Below are positions 58,018 to 64,000 of a stretch of 64,000 nt of DNA, in pieces. The stretch is from contig NZ_LMFR01000001.1 of the NCBI RefSeq assembly GCF_001426925.1, positions 238,946 to 302,945 on the forward strand, written 5' to 3'. The position numbers and the translations under genes are program-made. The notes under the pieces were generated by a model that did no database searches, was not told the DNA's origin, and was given only the letters and a program-made list of their open reading frames with translations. The stretch is from Microbacterium sp. Root53. Its GTDB lineage: Bacteria > Actinomycetota > Actinomycetes > Actinomycetales > Microbacteriaceae. Each line of letters begins with the position of its first letter. Position 1 is the first letter of the stretch.

Positions 58018-58530
58018 GTGGATGCCCTGAGCCGCGCCGAATCGCTGATCGCCCTGACCCCCGACTATCCGGAGCCCGGCGTGCTGTTCCGCGACGTCTC
58101 GCCGATGCTCGCCGACGGCGCCGCGCTGCGCGCCGTGGTCGAGGCCCTGATCGAGCCGTACGCGGGGCGCTTCGACATCGTGGCCGGCATCGAGGCCCGC
58201 GGGTTCCTGCTGGCCGGGTACGCGGCCGCGCTCGCCGGGGTGGGCATGCTGCAGATCCGCAAGGCCGGCAAGCTCCCGCGCCCCGCGGCGGCGGTGTCCT
58301 ACGCGCTGGAGTACGGCACGGCCACGATCGAGGCCCCGGGCGTGCTGCACGCGGGCGAGCGCGTGCTCCTTCTGGACGACGTGCTCGCCACCGGGGGCAC
58401 GCTCGCGGCGGCGCAGAGCCTGGTCGCCGAGCTGGGCGCCGTCGTGGCGGGGTCGGCCGTCGTGCTCGAGCTCACGGACCTGGGCGGCCGCGAGGTCGTC
58501 GGCGACGTTCACGCGGTCTTCACCGCCTGA
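58018..58530 (+). CDS. apt: Adenine phosphoribosyltransferase
   Basis: Predicted 170-residue purine salvage enzyme making AMP from adenine and PRPP. The N-terminus has LTPDYPEPGVLFRDVSPML, then VAGIEARGFLLAGYAAALAG, KAGKLPRPAAAVSYALEYG and the PRPP-binding loop VLLLDDVLATGGTLAAA, a complete set for the family (about 170-180 residues). GTG at 58018 has GGAGGA 7 bases upstream; an ATG at 58000 overlaps the divergent gene's promoter and lacks such a site. Confidence 0.96.
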   Translation: MDALSRAESLIALTPDYPEPGVLFRDVSPMLADGAALRAVVEALIEPYAGRFDIVAGIEARGFLLAGYAAALAGVGMLQIRKAGKLPRPAAAVSYALEYGTATIEAPGVLHAGERVLLLDDVLATGGTLAAAQSLVAELGAVVAGSAVVLELTDLGGREVVGDVHAVFTA

Positions 58531-58777
58531 TCCGGACGTCCCCGTCCGTATCGATCCGGGCACGGAACGCCCGGGATATCCGGCATTCTGCGACCTCGCA
58601 GGATCGGGCACGGCACAATGTTTTACATCGCCGAAACGCGGGTGTCCGGCTGGTCGCTCCGCCGCACCCTACGGTGGGAGGACCGGCCCGTTCCTGCCGA
58701 TCACCCTCCCGGCGCGAGACCCCCCGGAACCCCGGATGTCGGATCGCGCCCCGTCCCGCACGAGTGGAGACTCTCAC

Positions 58778-59839
58778 ATGACCCGCACCACCTTCCTCCG
58801 CCGCGGTCTCGCCGCCGCCGGCCTCCTGACCACGGGCGCCCTGGCCCTCGCCGCCTGCGCCGGCGGCTCGGCCCCGGCCGGCGACGCCGCCGAGGGTGAG
58901 GACGCCGGCCACGGCGCCATCACCGTGCAGCAGAGCTGGATCTCGAACGAGGAGTTCGCCGGCGAGTTCTACGCGCAGAAGTTCGGCTACTACGAGGAGG
59001 CGGGCTTCGACGAGGTCACGCTCGTCGAGGGTCCCTCGACCGGCGTCGCGGAGCTCATGGGCGGCACGGCCCAGGTCGCGCTGAACGACCCGCTCGCGGT
59101 CGGCTCGGCCGTCGCCAACGACGGCGCCACGATCAAGATGATCGGTGCCACGTTCCAGAAGAACCCGTTCACGGTGCTCTCGCTCAAGGACGGCGCGGAC
59201 ATCGCGACGGTCGAGGACCTCAAGGGCAAGACGATCGGCGTGCAGGACTCGAACCGCGCCGCGTTCGACGCGTTCCTCGAGGCCAACGGCATCGCGCAGG
59301 ACGAGCTCGAGATCGTCGCTGTCCAGTACGACCCGGCCCCGCTCGTGAACGGCGAGGTCGACGGCTTCTACGCGTACCTCACCAACGAGGCGCTGACGGT
59401 CAAGCTGGCCGGCCACGAGATCACCAACCTGCCGCTCGCCGACAACGGGTTCCCGCTCGTGGCCGAGACGATCTCGGTCACGGACCAGTACCTCGCCGAG
59501 AACCGCGAGCTGCTGAAGGACTTCCTGGTCGCCGAGATCAAGGGCTGGTCGGATGTCGTGAAGGACCCCGAGCAGGCCGCGGACGACGTGGTCGCCGAGT
59601 TCGGCACCGACCTCGACCCGGTCAAGACCCTCGAGGCCATGAACGCGCAGCTCGAGCTCATCGTGACGGAGGACACCGAGGCCAACGGCCTGTTCACGAT
59701 CACGGAGGAGATGCAGCAGGCGACGGTCGACAGCCTCGCGGGCGCCGGCATCGAGGTCGCGGCCGAGGACATCTTCGACCTCAGCCTGCTCGAGGAGGTC
59801 TACGCCGAGAACCCCGAGCTCGTCGACTACGCCGGCTGA
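58778..59839 (+). CDS. ABC transporter substrate-binding lipoprotein (NitT/TauT type)
   Basis: Predicted 353-residue lipoprotein of the SsuA/THI5-like group. The signal [20 protein letters not shown] ends in lipobox LAAC. The twin Arg near the N-terminus (FLRRG) hints at possible Tat export. The mature part shows [60 protein letters not shown] and a C-terminal helical lobe. This family binds sulfonates, nitrate, pyrimidine precursors and similar small molecules; the ligand is unknown. GGAG lies 9 bases before the ATG. It is followed by ATPase and two permease genes. Confidence 0.9.
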   Translation: MTRTTFLRRGLAAAGLLTTGALALAACAGGSAPAGDAAEGEDAGHGAITVQQSWISNEEFAGEFYAQKFGYYEEAGFDEVTLVEGPSTGVAELMGGTAQVALNDPLAVGSAVANDGATIKMIGATFQKNPFTVLSLKDGADIATVEDLKGKTIGVQDSNRAAFDAFLEANGIAQDELEIVAVQYDPAPLVNGEVDGFYAYLTNEALTVKLAGHEITNLPLADNGFPLVAETISVTDQYLAENRELLKDFLVAEIKGWSDVVKDPEQAADDVVAEFGTDLDPVKTLEAMNAQLELIVTEDTEANGLFTITEEMQQATVDSLAGAGIEVAAEDIFDLSLLEEVYAENPELVDYAG

Positions 59840-59859
59840 GGCGGGGGAGAATCGAGACC

Positions 59860-60693
59860 GTGACCGACACGGCTTCGTCCTCGGCTGAGGACGCGCAGGC
59901 CGGTGCCCAGGACACCCTGGGGACCGGCCTGCACATCAGCGGACTGAACAAGGTGTTCCGGCAGGGGCGGCGCGACGTCGTCGCCCTGCAGGACGCGAAC
60001 CTCCACACCGAGCAGGGCACGTTCCTGTCGCTGCTGGGCCCGTCCGGGTGCGGCAAGTCGACCATCCTGCGCATCCTGGCGGGGCTCGAGTCGCCGACGA
60101 GCGGCACGACGCGGGTGGACGGCAAGTCGCCCAAGGAGCTGCGGGCGTCCAACAGCCTCGGCATCGCGTTCCAGGACTCGGCCCTGCTGCCGTGGCGCAG
60201 CGTGCAGTCGAACATCCAGCTGCCCTTCGAGGTCGCGGGCAAGCCGGTCGACAAGGCGTACGTCGCCGAGCTGATCGACCTCGTCGGACTCACGGGCTTC
60301 GAGAACGCCAAGCCCGCGCAGCTGTCCGGCGGCATGCGCCAGCGCGTCTCGATCGCCCGGTCGCTCGTGATGAAGCCCGAGGTGCTGCTGTTCGACGAGC
60401 CGTTCGGCGCGCTCGACGACATGACGCGCCAGCGGCTGAACCTCGAGCTGCTGCGCATCTGGACCGAGAAGCCCGCGACGACCCTGCTGGTGACCCACGG
60501 CATCTCGGAGGCCATCTTCCTGAGCGACAAGGTCGCGGTGATGACCCCGCGGCCGGGGCGCATCAAGGAGGTCATGGACATCGACCTGCCGCGCCCGCGC
60601 ACGCCCGAGATGATGCGCACGCCGGAGTTCCACGCCTACGTCGACCACGCCTCGGACCTGCTGTTCGGCGGCCAGGACGGCTCGGATGACTGA
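59860..60693 (+). CDS. ABC transporter ATP-binding protein (NitT/TauT type)
   Basis: Predicted 277-residue ATPase. Walker A is [21 protein letters not shown]-loop [13 protein letters not shown], signature [15 protein letters not shown], Walker [14 protein letters not shown] and switch His in [17 protein letters not shown], all typical of the TauB/SsuB group (LLPW, FGALD). The first 30 residues are an unrelated Ala/Glu-rich extension. GTG at 59860 has GGGGGAG about 12 bases before it. It overlaps the permease gene by 8 bp. Confidence 0.94.
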   Translation: MTDTASSSAEDAQAGAQDTLGTGLHISGLNKVFRQGRRDVVALQDANLHTEQGTFLSLLGPSGCGKSTILRILAGLESPTSGTTRVDGKSPKELRASNSLGIAFQDSALLPWRSVQSNIQLPFEVAGKPVDKAYVAELIDLVGLTGFENAKPAQLSGGMRQRVSIARSLVMKPEVLLFDEPFGALDDMTRQRLNLELLRIWTEKPATTLLVTHGISEAIFLSDKVAVMTPRPGRIKEVMDIDLPRPRTPEMMRTPEFHAYVDHASDLLFGGQDGSDD

Positions 60694-61501
60694 CGCCCGC
60701 CGCGTCGTCGACCGGCGCCCCGTGCCCGCGTGGGCGTGGGGCGTCGCCGGCGTGATCGGGATCATCGCGCTGTGGTGGCTGCTCGCCGCCACGGTGTTCT
60801 CGAGCGTCGGGCCGGCCGGCGTGCAGGCGATCCCGACCCCCGCGCAGGTCGTGGCCGAGGCCGCGGAGCGCGGCTGGTCGTACTTCGCTCCCGAGTTCGG
60901 GATCACGCTGGTCGAGTCCGGCATCGGCTACCTGTGGGGCAACGCCCTGGCGCTGCTGTTCGCCGCGCTCGTCCTGATCGTGCCGCGCATCGAGGGCACC
61001 GTCATGCAGCTGGCGACCATCACGTACTGCCTCCCGATCGTCGCGATCGGCCTGCTGCTGAGCGTCATGGTGCCCGTGCCCAAGCCGGGCGAGCCGTGGC
61101 TGAACTCGGTCATCCTGGCCGCGCTCAGCGTGTTCTTCACCACGGTCGTGGGCGCCCTCCTCGGACTGAAGGCCGCCGACCGCAGCGCGCTCGATGTGGT
61201 CACGGTGTACGGCGGCTCGCGGCTGACCCAGCTCACCAAGGTGCGGCTCATCGCGGCGCTGCCGGCCATCCTGAACGCCCTGCAGATCGCGGTGCCCGCC
61301 GCGTTCCTCGGCGCCGTCCTCGGCGAGTTCTTCGGCAAGACCCGGATGGGCGTCGGTCGGGCCATGATGATCGCCCAGGTCGACGTCAACGCGCCGCTCG
61401 TGTGGGCGCTCGCCATCCTGTCCGGCATCGTCGCGCTGACGGGCTACTGGATCGTGGGGCTGATCGCGCGCGCGGTCACGCCGTGGGCGAAGGGGGCGTG
61501 A
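60686..61501 (+). CDS. ABC transporter permease (NitT/TauT type), first
   Basis: Predicted 271-residue BPD-type permease with about six membrane segments, starting [20 protein letters not shown]. The coupling loop is [20 protein letters not shown], followed by [20 protein letters not shown], and [20 protein letters not shown] is the conserved C-terminal motif. The ATG at 60686 lies inside the end of the ATPase gene (8-bp overlap). With the next gene it should form a heterodimeric channel; most SsuC/TauC systems use one permease twice. Confidence 0.92.
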   Translation: MTDARRVVDRRPVPAWAWGVAGVIGIIALWWLLAATVFSSVGPAGVQAIPTPAQVVAEAAERGWSYFAPEFGITLVESGIGYLWGNALALLFAALVLIVPRIEGTVMQLATITYCLPIVAIGLLLSVMVPVPKPGEPWLNSVILAALSVFFTTVVGALLGLKAADRSALDVVTVYGGSRLTQLTKVRLIAALPAILNALQIAVPAAFLGAVLGEFFGKTRMGVGRAMMIAQVDVNAPLVWALAILSGIVALTGYWIVGLIARAVTPWAKGA

Positions 61502-61503
61502 GG

Positions 61504-62349
61504 ATGGCGAGCTCGAACGAGATCCGCTCCTCGCTGCGCCGCCAGGCCGCCGCGGCGACCGCCCGCGCGCTGGGCCGGGACCTGCTGAAGCTCGTGGTCA
61601 CGCTCGTGGTCGTGACCGCGCTGTGGCAGCTCGCGCTGTGGGCCTTCGGGGTCAACACGTACATCGGCAAGGGCCCCGCCGACATCTGGGCCTACCTCGT
61701 GACCGACGCCGACGCGGGCGAGAACCGAGCCGTGCTGTTCGACCGGCTCTGGGTGAGCCTCGGCCATGCCGTGATCGGCTTCGTCGCGGGGCTCGTGGTC
61801 GCGCTCGTCGCGGCCATGCTGTTCCAGCTGAACCGCGGCGTGGAACACGCGCTCATGCCGCTCGCGATGCTGCTGCGGTCGGTGCCCCTCGTCGCGATGG
61901 CCCCCGTGATCACGCTGATCTTCGGCCGGGACCTGTGGTCGGTCGCCGTGATCGGCGGCATCGTCGTGCTGTTCCCGGCGCTCGTGAACATCGTGTTCGG
62001 CCTCCGCTCGGCGTCGCCGCAGATGCTCGACCTCGTCGCCGTGTACGGCGGCTCGGCGTTCACGGCCCTGCGCAAGGTCGCCCTGCCGTCGTCGCTGCCG
62101 GCGTTCTTCGCCGCGGTGCGCATCTCGGTCCCCGGAGCCCTCACGGGCGCGCTGCTGGCCGAGTGGCTCGCGACCAGCGACGGCATCGGCGGCGGCATCG
62201 GCCCGGCGATCTCGCAGTCCCGGTTCCCCGAGGTGTGGGCGTCGATCGTGCTCGTCACGGCCGCCGCGCTCATCCTGTACAACCTGATCCAGGCGATCGA
62301 GGACGTCGTCCTGACGCGCCTCGGGATGCACCCCCTCAAGAACCTCTGA
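61504..62349 (+). CDS. ABC transporter permease (NitT/TauT type), second
   Basis: Predicted 281-residue permease paralogous to the preceding one. It has about six segments (LLKLVVTLVVVTALWQLALW first), the coupling loop DLVAVYGGSAFTALRKVALP, and GALLAEWLATSDGIGGGIGP. The ATG at 61504 lies 8 bases after AAGGGGG; a GTG at 61498 that overlaps the upstream stop is too close to that site. It ends the four-gene operon and stops 6 bases before an orphan gene 3' end on the minus strand. Confidence 0.92.
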   Translation: MASSNEIRSSLRRQAAAATARALGRDLLKLVVTLVVVTALWQLALWAFGVNTYIGKGPADIWAYLVTDADAGENRAVLFDRLWVSLGHAVIGFVAGLVVALVAAMLFQLNRGVEHALMPLAMLLRSVPLVAMAPVITLIFGRDLWSVAVIGGIVVLFPALVNIVFGLRSASPQMLDLVAVYGGSAFTALRKVALPSSLPAFFAAVRISVPGALTGALLAEWLATSDGIGGGIGPAISQSRFPEVWASIVLVTAAALILYNLIQAIEDVVLTRLGMHPLKNL

Positions 62350-62355
62350 GCCCCG

Positions 62356-62427
62356 TCACTCGAGCCACTCGGTGATGAACCGGTCGCTGGCGTGGATGTG
62401 GGTGGCGATGTAGTCGTCGCCGTCGAG
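62356..62427 (-). pseudogene. Orphan 3' end of an unidentified gene
   Basis: On the minus strand the last codons before a TGA at 62358-62356 read DGDDYIATHIHASDRFITEW followed by LE. This looks like a natural protein C-terminus and unlike a GC-rich shadow frame. Upstream of about 62427 the same frame turns into arginine-rich shadow of the cutC remnant. It therefore looks like the surviving tail of a gene cut at the same junction that removed the N-terminus of cutC. Confidence 0.4.
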
Positions 62428-62997
62428 GACCTCGTCATGGTGCGCCCGCGCGCGGGCGGCTTCGCCTACGACGCCGACGAGGTCGCGCTCATGGTCGCCG
62501 ACACGCTCCGTGCGGTCGCCGCGGGCGCGCACGGCATCGTGATCGGCGGCACGCGCGACGGGCGCGTGGATCCCGAGATCGTGCGCCCCGTGCTCGACGC
62601 GGCGGGCGACGTGCCGGTCTCGTTCCACCGCGCGTTCGACACGCTCGCCGACCAGAAGGCCGGCCTGGACGAGCTCGCCGAGCTGGGCGTGATCCGCGTG
62701 CTGACGGCCGCCGGCGCCTCGCGCGCCGTCGACGCGCTCGACGGCCTGCGCGCCCTCGTGGAGCACGCGGCGGGCCGCATCCAGGTCATGGCCGGCGGCG
62801 GCATCGACCCGTCGAACGTCGCCGAGATCGTCGCGACCGGTGTCGACGGCATCCACGCCTCGGCGAAGGGGATCGTGATCGTGTCGGACGCGGTCGCGGT
62901 GTCGCTCGGCACCGGCGCGCCGGCGGGAGAGGGCGGCTACGAGACGACCGACGAGGCGACCGCGATGCGGCTGCGCGAGATCCTGCGGGGCGCGTAG
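62392..62997 (+). pseudogene. cutC: CutC family protein, N-terminally truncated
   Basis: CutC is a TIM-barrel protein linked to copper homeostasis. The frame matches the family from about residue 55: MVRPRAGGFAYDADEVALMV, VIGGTRDGRVDP, PVSFHRAFDTL, LGVIRVLTAAGA and VMAGGGIDPSNV. The usual first 50 or so residues, with the conserved ADRVELC and GGLTPS, are missing. Upstream of about 62430 the DNA looks like the antisense of another gene's 3' end. The earliest starts (ATG 62392 or ATG 62437) give 201 or 186 residues against about 230-250 in the family. Loss of barrel strands 1 and 2 should abolish function. Confidence 0.75.
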
Positions 62998-63006
62998 CCC
63001 CGCAGA

Positions 63007-63948
63007 TCAGGCGCGGAGCACGACGTTGATCGGCTCCTCGCCGCGCGCCATCCGCTCGGCCTGCGTCGCCACCAGCTTGGCGATGCGCGGCCGCATGGCG
63101 CCCGAGCGGCCGCCCACATGCGGGGCGATCAGCACGCCCGGGAGCGACCACAGCGGGTGGTCCTGCGGCAGGGGCTCCGGGTCGAACACGTCGCTCGCGA
63201 CGCGGATGCGCCCGCGGCGCACGTGGTCGACCAGCGCGTCCGTGTCGACGATGGGCCCGCGGCCGACGTTCACGACCAGCGCGCCGTCGGGCAGGGCCGA
63301 CAGGGCGGCGTCGTCGATCAGGTGATGCGTCTCGGGGCCGCCGGGCAGGACGATGACCAGGATGTCCGCGGTCGGCAGCAGCTCGGGCAGCTCCGAGATC
63401 GGCCGGACCTCGATGCCCTCCTCCTTGCGGGCGCGCGACGCGACCGGGATCAGCTCCACCTCGAACGGCAGCAGGCGGTCGGCGATCGACTTGGCGACGC
63501 CGCCGAAGCCCAGCATCACGACGCGGCGGTCGGCGAGGCCCTCGGCCTGGAAGGTCTCCCACTCGCCGCGCTCCTGGTTGCGCACCATGCGGGGCAGCTC
63601 GCGCTGGGCGGCCAGGACGAGCGCGACCGTGAGCTCGGCCGTGGCGGTCTCGTGCACCGACGACGCGTTGGCGTACACGGTACCGGCGGGCAGCCGCTCC
63701 GCGACCCCGTCGTACCCGATCGCCTGCCCCTGCACGAGCCGGTGCTCGAACGTCGACAGTTTCTTGAGCGTCTTTCCCTGCTTCATGTACGGCGGCACGA
63801 CGATGTCGATGCGCTCGCGCGGGGCGTCGCCCGACCCGTCCCACTCGATCACCTCGATCGGCAGCTGCGGGTCGAGCAGCGCGCGCACGTCATCGGCGAG
63901 CTGCGCGTCGGGAACGGACAGGACCACGGTCTCGGAGGTGTCGCTCAC
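63007..63948 (-). CDS. D-isomer-specific 2-hydroxyacid dehydrogenase
   Basis: Predicted 313-residue NAD(P)-dependent enzyme reducing 2-oxoacids. The cofactor domain is inserted in the middle: VVMLGFGGVAKSIADRL (GxGxxA) then VASRARKEEG, whose arginines suggest NADP. The catalytic Arg is in VVNVGRGPIVDTDAL, the Glu in VASDVFDPEPLPQDHPLW and the His in LIAPHVGGRSGAM. HETATAELTVALVLAAQREL precedes the cofactor domain. GTG at 63948 is 6 bases after TAGGGT (63960-63955) on the minus strand, a leaderless start. The substrate (glyoxylate, phosphoglycerate or other) is unclear. It is convergent with the cutC remnant. Confidence 0.93.
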   Translation of the reverse strand: MSDTSETVVLSVPDAQLADDVRALLDPQLPIEVIEWDGSGDAPRERIDIVVPPYMKQGKTLKKLSTFEHRLVQGQAIGYDGVAERLPAGTVYANASSVHETATAELTVALVLAAQRELPRMVRNQERGEWETFQAEGLADRRVVMLGFGGVAKSIADRLLPFEVELIPVASRARKEEGIEVRPISELPELLPTADILVIVLPGGPETHHLIDDAALSALPDGALVVNVGRGPIVDTDALVDHVRRGRIRVASDVFDPEPLPQDHPLWSLPGVLIAPHVGGRSGAMRPRIAKLVATQAERMARGEEPINVVLRA

Positions 63949-64000
63949 GCTTCGACCCTATCGGCGCGCAGACGACGAAGCCGCCCCCGGGAGGGAGCGG

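Noticed and set aside
58531..58777. Possible riboswitch (for example TPP) before the NitT/TauT-type binding protein
   Set aside because: I looked for TPP and cobalamin core motifs and found none; the 247-base region shows only ordinary GC-rich sequence and a possible -10 TACGGT near 58669.

Overview
The window is chromosomal DNA of a very GC-rich Gram-positive actinobacterium, most likely Microbacterium or a close relative in the Microbacteriaceae. The evidence is base composition and codon use, an HspR-type dnaK operon, the GlgE glucan cluster, many apparently leaderless genes, and actinobacterial small-protein families such as DUF6458. This is inference; no 16S gene is present. No phage, insertion sequence or CRISPR array is visible.

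Layout. (1) 1-9.3 kb is sugar uptake and catabolism: a CUT2 ABC transporter (binding protein, permease, ATPase) divergent from a sugar-porter MFS protein, then two Gfo/Idh/MocA oxidoreductases, a sugar isomerase/epimerase-like protein and a LacI regulator on the minus strand. (2) 9.4-14.9 kb is a CUT1 sugar ABC transporter followed by a GH36 alpha-galactosidase, an operon for importing and hydrolysing alpha-galactosides. (3) 15-28.6 kb is mixed housekeeping: a tautomerase, an HU protein, a CopD-CtaG fusion, a Pif1-like helicase, a beta-lactamase-fold lipoprotein with altered motifs, an EamA exporter, a short-chain dehydrogenase, a flavin reductase, a MarR regulator, a CDP-alcohol phosphatidyltransferase and tRNA-Gly(CCC). 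(4) 28.6-33 kb holds dcd, a phosphonatase-like hydrolase paired with a phosphonate-associated dehydrogenase, and a TfoX/YchJ/GDPD cluster. (5) 33-38.3 kb holds a secreted M6 metalloprotease, two divergent His-rich MarR-like proteins and an MFS transporter. (6) 38.4-42.5 kb is dnaK-grpE-dnaJ-hspR with HAIR operators. (7) 42.6-56.7 kb is storage-glucan metabolism: glgX, glgP, glgE-treS-mak-glgB and an alpha-glucosidase. (8) 57-64 kb holds two small proteins, apt, a NitT/TauT-type ABC operon, a truncated cutC and a D-2-hydroxyacid dehydrogenase.

How the genes work together. GlgX and GlgP degrade alpha-glucan. TreS, Mak, GlgE and GlgB normally turn trehalose into branched alpha-1,4-glucan through maltose 1-phosphate. 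Here treS carries a frameshift with loss of the segment after the catalytic NH(D) motif, so the trehalose entry step looks broken while the later steps are intact.

The most notable observations are: the treS lesion; a cutC gene without its N-terminus, abutting the orphan 3' end of another gene; a GDPD gene with no ATG, GTG or TTG start but a CTG overlapping the upstream stop; a recurrent TANNNT-N6-start (leaderless) architecture at about 14 genes; shared operator-like palindromes at the sugar loci; perfect hairpins directly after two binding-protein genes; and the divergent His-rich MarR pair around a 24-bp palindrome. I found no clearly unprecedented multi-gene system.
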